Position numbers and translations under genes: made by a program
Notes under the pieces: model-generated
Seen by the model: only the letters and a program-made list of their open reading frames with translations
Told to the model about the DNA's origin: nothing
Databases searched by the model: none
Assembly: GCA_016124585.1 (NCBI GenBank)
Contig: WGNL01000011.1
Location: 62,001 to 126,000 of the forward strand
Length of the DNA: 64,000 bases
Direction of reading: 5' to 3'
From: Bacteroidota bacterium
GTDB lineage: Bacteria; Bacteroidota; Bacteroidia; Chitinophagales; Saprospiraceae
Part shown: in pieces, positions 34,462 through 43,464 of the stretch
Layout: the number at the start of each line of letters is the position of its first letter
Position numbering within the stretch: the stretch's first letter is position 1

Positions 34462-35529
34462 TTATCTACTGACCTCAAACTTCTTATAGCCTACGATTCG
34501 ATTTTTGTTGTTTTTTAATACGGCTATATAATGGCCTTGCTGCAAAGCATGGGTATCCAGTGTGGCAAAATGGCCAGCTATATTTTGGGAAATAAGTTCC
34601 CGGCTTACCATATCATATACTGCTACCGTGCCATCAAAGCCATCCGGCAAATCCAGTGAAAGCTGGTCACTACATGGGTTTGGAAATACATCGAAAGCTA
34701 TGTCCTGCTTGTCCTCGTAGGTTGGGCTGACTGCAAAATCACGCAAATAAGTGGCCGAAACTGTGTTGCCGTTTTCATCGGCCTGGATGGAAGCGATGGG
34801 GAAGCTCACACCATTTTGTTTTGTCCAAAAATTATAAGCAATATCCGTTATCTGGTCACCAGGCAGTTCCGTCCAAGCGCCCAAGAACAAGATATAGCTC
34901 GTATCAGTGGATACTTCCGTTTCTTTCACCCGCAATACTTGGAAAGTGCCAGCAGGGGTGGTCAAGCTACCATAAGCGTCATATTGTACGCTGCGCTGCA
35001 CCGTGCTCACCACTTTAAAGCTATCAACCGGAAAGCCAGCATCCACGCCGGACATCTCAAATACCCGCTTATAAGACTCCGTATACCCGTCATTAAAAGT
35101 GGTTGGGAACCTCAATATGCTGGAGGCTGGGGTCGAGCGGACGGCCAACTCTATATTGCCATCTTCCACCGGAAATGAACCATATATGCCGAGCATACGA
35201 AGGCCATTATTATCCTTTTCAAAATAAGCATAGGCGCTGTCATTTTCGATGGCCGCCACATTTGCGGTAGGAAACATGGCTGCGTAAGGTGTCGCATTTG
35301 GTGCCACGATACTAAAGGAATATACCTCATGGTCATGCAGCGCTGAGAAATCCCAGATTTTGTTCTGACCGCCTGTGCCTGCTACGATGGAGGCGTCGGG
35401 CAGCGTGTCGTTGACTTGTGTCATGCTCTGTCCGGCGATGGCTACGTCGGCAGCGGTAAGGGTGATTTGGGAAAAACCAGCAATTGCCATGCAGGCAAAA
35501 GCAAAGATGAATGTCAATTTTAATTTCAT
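34462..35529 (-). CDS. secreted T9SS type A sorting-domain protein, function unknown
   Basis: 355 residues from ATG 35529 (MKLKLTFIFAFACMAIAGFS, signal peptide); an upstream in-frame start at 35625 would bury this leader. The body (about 22-275) is a beta-rich domain with DLPDASIVAGTGGQNKIWDF-like start (LPDASIVAGTGGQNKIWDFS), SILRFPTTFNDGYTESYKR and TPAGTFQVLRVKETEVS. That layout occurs in Bacteroidota surface proteins of unknown function. The last about 80 residues are a sorting domain (VFPNPCSDQLSLDL, QQGHYIAVLKNNKNR). Own promoter and terminator; it lies next to the glycan-utilisation genes and may be a surface component used with them. Confidence 0.82.
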   Translation of the reverse strand: MKLKLTFIFAFACMAIAGFSQITLTAADVAIAGQSMTQVNDTLPDASIVAGTGGQNKIWDFSALHDHEVYSFSIVAPNATPYAAMFPTANVAAIENDSAYAYFEKDNNGLRMLGIYGSFPVEDGNIELAVRSTPASSILRFPTTFNDGYTESYKRVFEMSGVDAGFPVDSFKVVSTVQRSVQYDAYGSLTTPAGTFQVLRVKETEVSTDTSYILFLGAWTELPGDQITDIAYNFWTKQNGVSFPIASIQADENGNTVSATYLRDFAVSPTYEDKQDIAFDVFPNPCSDQLSLDLPDGFDGTVAVYDMVSRELISQNIAGHFATLDTHALQQGHYIAVLKNNKNRIVGYKKFEVSR

Positions 35530-35673
35530 GATTTTCAAAAGGAATTTTAAAAAACACAGGCGGTGTTGGCCGCCTGTGTCGTCAGGTGATAAAAAATGGT
35601 TCTTGATAAAAAAGATTGTTTTCAATGGTCTTCAAATGTTTTCAATGGTTTTGAATTGTCTCATTTGGTGATG

Positions 35674-35703
35674 CAAAGGTGCAGCGGCCAAGAAGGGCAA
35701 CAA
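35674..35703 (-). promoter_or_regulatory. Bacteroidota promoter of the T9SS gene at 34462
   Basis: On the minus strand CACCTTTG (35674-35681) matches TAnnTTTG in 7 of 8 positions. A tandem TTGTTG (35698-35703) lies 16-19 bases upstream. The leader would be about 140 bases. Confidence 0.5.
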
Positions 35704-35791
35704 ATCGCATGATTTAGCTAAAAAAACGGGAAAGGGTGGGGTGGTATAGCATGATTGGGTGAGAGGAGGTTGCCTACTGCAATGACAAACA

Positions 35792-35829
35792 AAAATGGCG
35801 ACACCTTTTAGAAAAGGTGTCGCCATTTT
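35792..35829 (-). terminator. strong intrinsic terminator after the GH30 gene
   Basis: Perfect 18-bp inverted repeat: 35792-35809 (AAAATGGCGACACCTTTT) against 35812-35829, separated by only AG. On the minus strand it is followed by TGTTTGTC. It closes the glycan-utilisation gene cluster 33 bases after the GH30 stop. Confidence 0.85.
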
Positions 35830-35862
35830 TAATGATAAATATCGAATGGCCAAATGGCTAAG

Positions 35863-37266
35863 TCACCAAACAAAGGTCCCCACTGTCTTCCCTTGCAGCG
35901 ACGCTTTGATGTAACGACGGCCCAATTGTATATTGAAAGATTGGGGTGCTGAAGCTTCGTTCAGCACGATCAGCACCGTTTTGCCATCTGGCCTTCTGAA
36001 AGCCACGTTCCACATTTCATTTGGTATATTGCTGCCAAGCCTCACCGAGCCCGGCGTCACAAATTTTGAAGCTTGACCAATGATATAATAGCTTACGTTT
36101 TTGGTGACAGCGTTGCCATCAATTGTCACGGCGCCCCGACATTCCGTGCAGCCGCCAGGGGTATGTGGGCCGAAATTGGGGTCGTTGGCCAAGTTCCATT
36201 CGAGGGCTACCTGGCTCCAGTTGCGCATCGTACCAATGATGACGTGGCGGATGTGCCACATTAAATCGCCGCCAAAGTCGCCGTTTTTACCTGTCCATTG
36301 CTCCGTAAAATATAGTGCCTTATCCGGGTGGGTGTCGTGAACTGCGCTGAGGGCCGCCTCGTCACCAGCATAGAGATGGAAGGCAGAGCCCTGCACATAT
36401 TCCTTGGCCGCTGGGTCGCTCAGCACTTCGATGGGGTAGTTCGGTTCATCGCAATTGTGGTCCCAAACGATGATTTTTGTGGAAATGCCCGCAGCCCGAA
36501 ATGCAGGACCAAGGCTAGTTTTGATGAATGCCGCTTGCTGTGCAGAAGACATTACCATGCTAGGATTATTGCCACCGTGGTGCGGTTCGTTCTGTATCGT
36601 CACTGCATCGATGGAGATGCCATGTGCTTTGTACGCTTGAATATATTTGACAAAATACTGGGCGTAAACGCTGTAATATGCTGGATTCAGGTTACCGCCC
36701 ATGCTGCTGCCGTTGTTTTTCATCCAGGAGGGCGGGCTCCAAGGTGAGCCCATGAATTTCATGTTTGGATTGATGGCTAGCACTTCTTTCAGCACAGGAA
36801 TCAAGCTGGCTTCATCCTTAGCAATGCTGAATTTCGAAAGGTCGGTATCCGTCTGCCCTGCTGGCAAATCATCGTAGCTGAACACCTCGGCATCCAAATC
36901 GGAAGCCCCGATGCTGATGCGTAGATAGCTCACACCGATGGCCGTGCTGTCGGTACCGAAGAATTGACGGAGCAAGGCAGTGCGTTCCGCAGCGCCCATC
37001 TGCACCAGGAGTTTGGCGCTGCCACCTGTCATCGTGTAGCCAAAGCCTTCGATGGCCTGGTAGTGTTGGGTCGTATCAATTTGAAGGATAGGGAGCCTAT
37101 TGTCTGCTGCACTGACAAAAACTAGCGACGCTTGGCTCAGAAGGTTTTGCCCATCGGCGGAAGTTGTCCAGACTTGAATGTTGCCCGACGAATGCCTTTT
37201 GAAACAATGCTCATTTTGGAAAACTAAAACTGTGAAACCTAGAATAAATAGTAGTTTGTTTTTCAT
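35863..37266 (-). CDS. glycoside hydrolase family 30 enzyme
   Basis: 467 residues. A hydrophobic leader (MKNKLLFILGFTVLVF) is followed by a GH30 TIM barrel plus side beta-domain. IEGFGYTMTGGSAKLL opens the barrel; SYLRISIGASDLD and MGSPWSPPSWMK are conserved. The acid/base is probably Glu227 in VTIQNEPHHGG and the nucleophile Glu322 in LYFTEQWTG. The C-terminal beta-sheet (SVRLGSNIPNEMWNVAFRRP, GKTVLIVLNEASAPQSF) completes the fold. GH30 subfamilies include beta-1,6-glucanase, glucosylceramidase and beta-glucosidase/xylosidase activities; the neighbourhood favours a glucan substrate, which is inference. No sorting domain, so probably periplasmic. It lies 27 bases after the beta-helix gene. 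Confidence 0.93.
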   Translation of the reverse strand: MKNKLLFILGFTVLVFQNEHCFKRHSSGNIQVWTTSADGQNLLSQASLVFVSAADNRLPILQIDTTQHYQAIEGFGYTMTGGSAKLLVQMGAAERTALLRQFFGTDSTAIGVSYLRISIGASDLDAEVFSYDDLPAGQTDTDLSKFSIAKDEASLIPVLKEVLAINPNMKFMGSPWSPPSWMKNNGSSMGGNLNPAYYSVYAQYFVKYIQAYKAHGISIDAVTIQNEPHHGGNNPSMVMSSAQQAAFIKTSLGPAFRAAGISTKIIVWDHNCDEPNYPIEVLSDPAAKEYVQGSAFHLYAGDEAALSAVHDTHPDKALYFTEQWTGKNGDFGGDLMWHIRHVIIGTMRNWSQVALEWNLANDPNFGPHTPGGCTECRGAVTIDGNAVTKNVSYYIIGQASKFVTPGSVRLGSNIPNEMWNVAFRRPDGKTVLIVLNEASAPQSFNIQLGRRYIKASLQGKTVGTFVW

Positions 37267-37293
37267 AGTTGTTATTGCAGACTAAAACCTGTG

Positions 37294-38718
37294 CTAGTTT
37301 TTTATAAAAAGGTAGCTTCCAAACCCCTGTATTTCAATCATATTCACACCACTTGGACTTTCCTCTAGATTGAATTCAAAGCTATATGTTCCTTTCGGAA
37401 TTATGGACCGCACAATTATTTTACCTGATAAATCCATGATGTAAGCCTGGCATTCCTCCCGCAGTAGTTCCTCGAAACTCAATTGCAATCGGTTGCCAAT
37501 GACCGGGTTGGGAGCAATGCTAAATGAAGGGCTGTACAATATCGGCACAATGGCCGAGACTTCCGGCTCAAACTCAAAAGCACCGATATCGGTTGCCGTA
37601 CCATGTGTTTGGCGAGCTACCGACATCATAGGGTGAAGGTATTGAAAATGTGCCTTCCAGTTTTCACCTGCAAAAAATATGGAATCCACGCCAGCGTCCA
37701 CACTGGTTGCATTTTCAAGGAGGTGATAATCATAATTAGCGGGGTCGGCTAGCATTCCGCTGGCAATGTCAAGATGGTGGATGTTGTTGGTGGTGTCCAA
37801 GCTGGCAGTGTTCCCTTGCAACAATTGGCCGGGACCAAGGAAGAGGTTGTTGGCCATTTTTACCAAATCTATTTCATTTGAAAACTGCACAAAACGCCCA
37901 TCGAAGCGGTCGTTGACAACTGTATTGTTTAAAAGCAATAGTGTTTTTTCAGGATTGGTTGCACCCTCCAGCCCGAAGGAAATAATCCCACCGTTCTGCG
38001 AATTGGGCGACTGTTCGATGATATTGCCAATCAGCAATGCCTTGCCCGCATTGGGTAAGTCTATTTCATAGCTGCCGTCCCCGTTTTCCCCTGTCAATCG
38101 ATTATAAAACAGGTAATTATTGTTTGCCCGGCTTTTCACCAAATGCCCGACTTTAGCGTCATGCGAATAGCAAAAACGCATGGTAAGGCTGTTGACATGG
38201 CCGACGTAAATATTATGGGAATAACCATCGCCGTAGCCGTTTTCTGAAAATTCGCAATATTCGAAAACATAGTTGCTCACACCGTCATTATTGGTTAAAA
38301 TGCCCATTTCGTTATTGTGGAAATAGCAATGCTGCAGTGTGAGGTTGATGCCTTCTTGTCGGATGCCAGCGCCATTTTGGTCAGGTACTTGGCAACCCGA
38401 AAACTCGATGCCTTCCACCGAGCAGTTATTCCCTTTAATGACCCAAATAGCCTTGCCTTCAGCATTGTTGCCACCCGCAGCAAGGTGTGCGTAGCCTACA
38501 CCTACACTTCTCAGAAGTAGGTCATTGGCAAACCATTTGGCCACATCGCCAGTGTAAAGTCCTGCATCTATTTCCACTGTATCTCCATCGGAAACGAGTC
38601 CCGCAACAGCGGATGGGACAGGGTAGGAGCGGGTAGGGCCAACTTTCCAAGTTGTGGCGTTTGCTTGCGTGATTATTAATGTCAAAGAACAAATTGATAT
38701 TAAGCTGCTTAATTTCAT
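37294..38718 (-). CDS. secreted right-handed parallel beta-helix protein with T9SS sorting domain
   Basis: 474 residues. Signal peptide MKLSSLISICSLTLIITQANA. About 25-380 has the short repeating turns of a parallel beta-helix (GNNCSVEGIEFSGCQV, GINLTLQHCYFHNNEMG, NYVFEYCEFSENGYG, SLTMRFCYSHDAKVGH). The start, TWKVGPTRSYPVPSAVAGLV, and the segment GDTVEIDAGLYTGD are typical of polysaccharide lyases and epimerases of the PL6/chondroitinase-B clan. I cannot point to a complete catalytic set, so it may bind or cleave an acidic or decorated glycan. The last about 80 residues are a type A sorting domain. The gene follows a strong terminator behind susD. Confidence 0.82.
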   Translation of the reverse strand: MKLSSLISICSLTLIITQANATTWKVGPTRSYPVPSAVAGLVSDGDTVEIDAGLYTGDVAKWFANDLLLRSVGVGYAHLAAGGNNAEGKAIWVIKGNNCSVEGIEFSGCQVPDQNGAGIRQEGINLTLQHCYFHNNEMGILTNNDGVSNYVFEYCEFSENGYGDGYSHNIYVGHVNSLTMRFCYSHDAKVGHLVKSRANNNYLFYNRLTGENGDGSYEIDLPNAGKALLIGNIIEQSPNSQNGGIISFGLEGATNPEKTLLLLNNTVVNDRFDGRFVQFSNEIDLVKMANNLFLGPGQLLQGNTASLDTTNNIHHLDIASGMLADPANYDYHLLENATSVDAGVDSIFFAGENWKAHFQYLHPMMSVARQTHGTATDIGAFEFEPEVSAIVPILYSPSFSIAPNPVIGNRLQLSFEELLREECQAYIMDLSGKIIVRSIIPKGTYSFEFNLEESPSGVNMIEIQGFGSYLFIKN

Positions 38719-38803
38719 GTGAATAATTTTACCTGCAATATGCAGTGATTATTTGCAAGTTCTAAATTCTATGTTTTTTATAAAACTCAATGCGATAAAA
38801 TAA

Positions 38804-38838
38804 AAAAGCCCCATTAAATCTAATTTAATGAGGCTTTT
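38804..38838 (-). terminator. intrinsic terminator between susD-like and beta-helix genes
   Basis: AAAAGCCCCATTAAAT (38804-38819) pairs with 38823-38838 with one mismatch around CTA. On the minus strand it is followed by TTATTTTATC after the T-rich stem end. It implies separate or attenuated expression of the beta-helix and GH30 genes relative to susCD. Confidence 0.8.
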
Positions 38839-38858
38839 AAAAGACGCTATATAATCAC

Positions 38859-40352
38859 TTAATAATTCGGATTTTGTTTCAAATTATTGGCGCTCAAATC
38901 AATTTCAGCCTGCGGCAATGGCAAAAGTTCATGTTTGCCATCTACGAAATCCTTCCCAACAGCCCGCATTCTTTCACCCGCAATACCCCAGCGGAGCAGG
39001 TCGAACCAGCGTTGCTGTTCCATGGCCAATTCAACTCGGCGTTCATGGCGAATAGCCGTACGAAGCTCAGCCTGGTCAGTAGTGGTTACTTCAGGCAGGA
39101 TAAAATTATTGCTGCCTCTAGCCCTAGCCCGCACCATATTTAGGTAAACAAGGGCATCGGCCGCTTTGCCGTCCTCGTTCAGCGCCTCGGCAGCAAGCAG
39201 CAAAATATCGGCGTAACGTAGAATGCGGATATTGCCGGGACCATTGTCCTGCAAGCCAGCATGGGCAGGTACCCATGCTTTTTGGTTGTAGCGTTCGTTC
39301 AGGATTTCTGGGTTGTCCTGCACGATGGTGGCACCGTCAGGCAGCACCTCACCCACGTAAATGATAGTTGCTTGCCGACGTGGGTCGCCTGCTTCGAATT
39401 CCGATACAAGATCATCGCTTGGGCGGTTGAAGCCCCAGCCTAGGTTCGGCACGCCACGCACACCCTGAATCATGTTGAAAGGTGTTGCCCCAGGGCCAGC
39501 TACGGCGGCTTGCACAGCTACTGCTCCAATTTCAAAAATGCTTTCTGCGCCGTTTTCGCTCGCCTCCGCAAAATTGTCGGCATATTTTGGCAACAGGCTG
39601 TACTCCCCAGAATTGATGATGTCAAGGCATTGTGTTTCAGCTTTGTCATACTCTTTTTTCAGCATGTACAATTTTGCCAAAATCCCTTTTGCAGCACCTT
39701 GCGTTGCCCGGCCAAGGTCGGCTGTAGCATACCCAGATTTCAATGGCAATGCAGCGGCTGCATCCAATAAATCCTTTTCGATAAGGTCATACACTTCGGC
39801 CACCGGGCGGCGGGTTTGGGTGAAATATTCGTCATCGCTGAGTAGGCTGGTGATGATAGGCACATCGCCATACCATTGTACCAACCGGAAATAGCAGTAG
39901 GCCCGCAAGAACTTTGCTTCCCCCACCAGGCGTGCCCGAAGCGCTTCGTCCATGTCGATATTTGGTATATTTTCAATTGCCTGGTTGGCCCTGAAAATTG
40001 TGTGGTAGGTGCCTTTCCAGGAGAGACTGAACATCTCGTTGGTGGCATCGAAGGTGAAATTGTCTATTTGCAAAAGCGGCAAACCATCGTTTTCTGTGCT
40101 GCCCTTATCCGCATCATCGCTGATAATGTCCGTAATGCCGATATACGGAAAAGCGCACATTTCCCACGACCGGAAGTTCTGGTAAATGGCGTTGGTAGCC
40201 CAAAGCGCATGGTCTTCCGTCTGAAAATAGGTGTCGTAGGTGAGTTGGCCCTTTGGTTTGCGGTCGAGAAAGTCTTTTTTGCAACTGGTCATCAGTAGCA
40301 TGGCCGCTCCGATGAGCATCCATGTATTGCGATATGATTTGTGCATTTTCAT
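38859..40352 (-). CDS. SusD/RagB family glycan-binding outer-membrane lipoprotein
   Basis: 497 residues. The lipoprotein leader ends LLMTSCKKDF with the lipid-attachment Cys24; Lys at +2/+3 resembles a surface-export signal. Family features: DTYFQTEDHALWATNAIYQN, the SusD TPR helices (LVGEAKFLRAYCYFRLVQWY, AAKGILAKLYMLKKEYDKAE), RYADILLLAAEALNEDGKAA and the C-terminal ELAMEQQRWFDLLRWG. It forms the hinged lid over the SusC-like transporter and hands oligosaccharides to it. It starts 34 bases after the susC-like stop, so the pair is co-transcribed. Confidence 0.96.
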   Translation of the reverse strand: MKMHKSYRNTWMLIGAAMLLMTSCKKDFLDRKPKGQLTYDTYFQTEDHALWATNAIYQNFRSWEMCAFPYIGITDIISDDADKGSTENDGLPLLQIDNFTFDATNEMFSLSWKGTYHTIFRANQAIENIPNIDMDEALRARLVGEAKFLRAYCYFRLVQWYGDVPIITSLLSDDEYFTQTRRPVAEVYDLIEKDLLDAAAALPLKSGYATADLGRATQGAAKGILAKLYMLKKEYDKAETQCLDIINSGEYSLLPKYADNFAEASENGAESIFEIGAVAVQAAVAGPGATPFNMIQGVRGVPNLGWGFNRPSDDLVSEFEAGDPRRQATIIYVGEVLPDGATIVQDNPEILNERYNQKAWVPAHAGLQDNGPGNIRILRYADILLLAAEALNEDGKAADALVYLNMVRARARGSNNFILPEVTTTDQAELRTAIRHERRVELAMEQQRWFDLLRWGIAGERMRAVGKDFVDGKHELLPLPQAEIDLSANNLKQNPNY

Positions 40353-40386
40353 TTTTGTAAAATTTTGATTTTCAAAAATTCAGTCT

Positions 40387-43368
40387 CTAAAACGTCACCT
40401 CAATGCCAGCTTGCCAAGACTTGGCCACCGGGTAACCTCCGTTGTCAAATCCCACTTCAAACGGGTTGCCGCCATTCGGGAATTCAGGTGAGTAGCCGCT
40501 GTAATCCTGCTTGGTCCATAGGTTGTTGCCAATGGCAAACACTCGCAGCTTGGAGATTTTCGCTTTCTCCAACATGGCAATCGGCAAGGAGTAGCCAATC
40601 GAAATGCTGCGCAAACGGAAGAAGCTGCCATCCTCCAAAAAGCGATCGCTCACCCGGTAGTTATGCCCCCCATTGGTTATACGAGGTTCGGTGTCACTTG
40701 GATTTTCTTCCGTCCAGGCTTTCGTGAAGGATTTCTCCCAATTGTAAACGCTAAAGCGAAAAGTCTTTTTGGCATTGAAGACCATATTGCCCTGGGAGCC
40801 AAGAAAGTCGGCGGCAAAGTCGATTCCTTTCCATTCAAACCCAGCAGTGAAAGAATAAATCAGGTCTGGGATTGGGCTTCCGAGGTTGGTGCGGTCATCG
40901 CCGTCAACCACACCGTCACCGTTGAGGTCAGCGTAGCGGACGTCTCCAACTTGTTCACCGCCAATTTTCGGCAGGGTAGCGAGTTCATCTTCATTTTGGA
41001 AAATACCCGCCACTTTGTAACCATAAAATGAGCCGATTGGTTGGCCAACCTCGGTGTGCGAAGCGGGCTCACCTTGAATGAAGGCGGCAAATATCTCATT
41101 CCTTCCCTGCGCCAATTTGATTACTTCATTTTTCACGGGAGAAACGGTAGCACCTATATTCCAGACGAATTTGCCGGATTGGCGCCAGTTGGCGGTGAAG
41201 TCCCATCCTCGGTTTCGAACGGCGGCAGTGTTCACAACAGGGTCCGACTGGGAGCCTACATAATCTGGAATAGGCACGGCAGCAATGATATCGTAGGTGT
41301 ATCGGTTGTACCAGTCCGTTTCCAGTTCCAATCTGTTTTTGAAAAAGCCTATCTCTAAGCCAGCGTCGGTTTGGCGACTGGTTTCCCATTTGAGATTAGG
41401 ATTGGCAAGGGACGTGAGTATTGCTCCTTGGTTCAATGCTTCGTTGGGTCCGAAAACGCCGTAAAGTCCGCTTGTCACCACGCCTGAACTAGGATAGGCG
41501 GAGGCGGAGGCTTGATTGCCGAGGATGCCGTAGCTAAAGCGCAGTTTCAGGCGGTCGAACAGCCCCATGTTTTGCACAAAGTTTTCTTGACCTAAATTCC
41601 AACCAACGCTGAACGATGGAAAATTGCCATCCCGATTGGCTTCCTTGAAGCGGGAAGAAAGGTCACGACGGAACGAGACCGTCAGCAAGTAGCGGTCCAT
41701 CAACGTGTAGTTCAAGCGGAAAAGGTAGGAGACCAAAGCTTCGTCAACAGCCCCACCGTAATTCTGCTGGGTGGTGTCGTTTCCGGCAGACAAATACAAC
41801 AACTCATCTGCCGTACCTGGGAAGTTTTCCCGGCTGGCGCCGAAATATTCGCTAGCACGTTCTTCCGCCGTATAACCTGCCAGAACGCTGATGTGGTGTC
41901 TTCCCAAATCCTTGTTGTAGTTTAAAGTTTGTTCCCAAATCCAATCATTGCCCAGGCTGTAGCTGACGCTGAGGCGGTCTTGCACATTACGTTGCGAGGC
42001 ACTCACTTCAAATTTTGGTTCAAAATATTTGCCTTGGGAGTTTTTTCTATCAAAACCAAAATTGGAGCGAAAGCTAAAGTCTTTCAGGAAATTGACCTGT
42101 GCGTAGATGTTTCCAAACAGACGGTTGCCTTTGCCATGGTTGTTGCTTTTATAGTACAAATCTGCTGCTGGGTTAGCAATGGCCAAACCGAAAAAAGTAG
42201 GATCCGTGAAATCGCCTGTGCTGTCACGAGGAGCAAAAACAGGCGGCATTCGATACGCACTGGTAATCACATCAGGCGAATTTTGGGTACCCACATTGGC
42301 GTACGAAATATTGTTTCCGAGTGTAAGCCAGGAGTTTAGTTTGTATTCGAGGTTGAGGCGCAGGGTGGTACGTTCGAAATTGGAATTTTTGATGATACCG
42401 TCCTGAGCGAAATAGTTAGCGCTGAAATTATAGGAGAACATTTCCGTACCACCGTTCGCTGAAAGCTGCACATTGCCGATGGGGGCACTTCGGAAAATCT
42501 CGTTCTGCCAGTTAGTGCCTTCGCCCAATGCGGCAGGGTCTGGGAAGTAGGACTGCCCACGGAGTTCGTTGTACAGGGTGGCAAATTCCGTGGCGTTGGC
42601 CATTGAAATTTGCTTGGTTACCTGCTGTGTGCCGTAGTAACTGGTGAGTGAAATGACTGCATGGTCTCGCTTCACACCGCTCTTGGTAGTGATGATGATG
42701 ACCCCATTGGAACCTCGGCTGCCGTAGATTGCTGCAGCAGAGGCGTCTTTCAACACCTCCACACTTGCCACATCCTGTGGATTGACAAAGCTGGCATCGT
42801 AAGTAATCATGCCGTCAATGACGAAGAGGGGGTTGGCGTTGTTCAATGTACCAGTACCACGGATCCTGATGACTGCCCCCGCACCGGGTACCCCAGAGCT
42901 TGGAGCGACGTACACCCCGGCTATTTTACCCTGCAATGCCTGTTCGATATTTGCCGTCGGTATGCGTTCTATGTCCTTTGTTTTCACAGAACCCACAGCG
43001 CCTGTGAGGTCGCTTTTCCGTTGTGTTCCGTAACCAACGACCACGATTTGGTTGAGCAAAGTGATGGCTTCAGACATGACAACATCCACTGTTGCCCGCC
43101 CAGCAATGGGGATTTCTTGCGAAGCAAAACCCGTAAAACTGAATTCGAGCACAGCTTCCGATGAAGCAACCGTCAACTCGTAACTGCCATCCAAATCAGA
43201 GATTGTACCATTGGAAGTGCCTTTTTCCAAGATATTGGTACCGATGATAGTCTGCCCTGTTGTATGGTCAGTCACGATACCTTTGACCCGGTGCTGTGCT
43301 AAAAGTTTTTCTGAAAAAAGTTGGCTTAAAGAAAAGGCGAGAAATATGAGTAGGTAGGAATGTTTCAT
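40387..43368 (-). CDS. SusC/RagA family TonB-linked outer-membrane transporter
   Basis: 993 residues. Signal peptide MKHSYLLIFLAFSLSQLFSE. About 27-110 is a carboxypeptidase-regulatory-like domain (VKGIVTDHTTGQTIIGTNIL). A TonB box-like IVVVGYGTQRKSDLTGAVGS is followed by the plug (about 115-235, NIEQALQGKIAGV, IRIRGTGTLNNANPLFVIDG, VLKDASAAAIYGSRGSNGVI). The 22-strand barrel fills the rest, ending with an aromatic strand (WQAGIEVTF). It imports oligosaccharides using TonB energy together with the SusD-like lid. Upstream, a degenerate inverted repeat separates it from the six-repeat protein gene. Confidence 0.97.
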   Translation of the reverse strand: MKHSYLLIFLAFSLSQLFSEKLLAQHRVKGIVTDHTTGQTIIGTNILEKGTSNGTISDLDGSYELTVASSEAVLEFSFTGFASQEIPIAGRATVDVVMSEAITLLNQIVVVGYGTQRKSDLTGAVGSVKTKDIERIPTANIEQALQGKIAGVYVAPSSGVPGAGAVIRIRGTGTLNNANPLFVIDGMITYDASFVNPQDVASVEVLKDASAAAIYGSRGSNGVIIITTKSGVKRDHAVISLTSYYGTQQVTKQISMANATEFATLYNELRGQSYFPDPAALGEGTNWQNEIFRSAPIGNVQLSANGGTEMFSYNFSANYFAQDGIIKNSNFERTTLRLNLEYKLNSWLTLGNNISYANVGTQNSPDVITSAYRMPPVFAPRDSTGDFTDPTFFGLAIANPAADLYYKSNNHGKGNRLFGNIYAQVNFLKDFSFRSNFGFDRKNSQGKYFEPKFEVSASQRNVQDRLSVSYSLGNDWIWEQTLNYNKDLGRHHISVLAGYTAEERASEYFGASRENFPGTADELLYLSAGNDTTQQNYGGAVDEALVSYLFRLNYTLMDRYLLTVSFRRDLSSRFKEANRDGNFPSFSVGWNLGQENFVQNMGLFDRLKLRFSYGILGNQASASAYPSSGVVTSGLYGVFGPNEALNQGAILTSLANPNLKWETSRQTDAGLEIGFFKNRLELETDWYNRYTYDIIAAVPIPDYVGSQSDPVVNTAAVRNRGWDFTANWRQSGKFVWNIGATVSPVKNEVIKLAQGRNEIFAAFIQGEPASHTEVGQPIGSFYGYKVAGIFQNEDELATLPKIGGEQVGDVRYADLNGDGVVDGDDRTNLGSPIPDLIYSFTAGFEWKGIDFAADFLGSQGNMVFNAKKTFRFSVYNWEKSFTKAWTEENPSDTEPRITNGGHNYRVSDRFLEDGSFFRLRSISIGYSLPIAMLEKAKISKLRVFAIGNNLWTKQDYSGYSPEFPNGGNPFEVGFDNGGYPVAKSWQAGIEVTF

Positions 43369-43405
43369 GTTATTAGTATCGAGCTAATGAAGTCAAATGA
43401 AAAAA

Positions 43406-43452
43406 TAGGAGTGAGAGATGAAGTTGGCGTACCAACTCATCCCTCATTCCTA
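43406..43452. repeat. imperfect 21-bp inverted repeat before the susC-like gene
   Basis: TAGGAGTGAGAGATGAAG and following bases at 43406-43427 pair with 43432-43452 (two mismatches, one bulge), loop of four bases. The words GAATGAGG and GATGAG recur in the hairpins at 4253, 8938 and 58128. It may be a processing or attenuation hairpin within the operon. Confidence 0.65.
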
Positions 43453-43464
43453 AATTCCTAGATA

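Larger units (their letters stand above)
35530..35862. other. intergenic region with promoter and terminator
   Basis: It holds the leader and promoter of the 34462 gene (35674-35703) and the terminator of the GH30 gene (35792-35829). I see nothing else in it. Confidence 0.6.
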
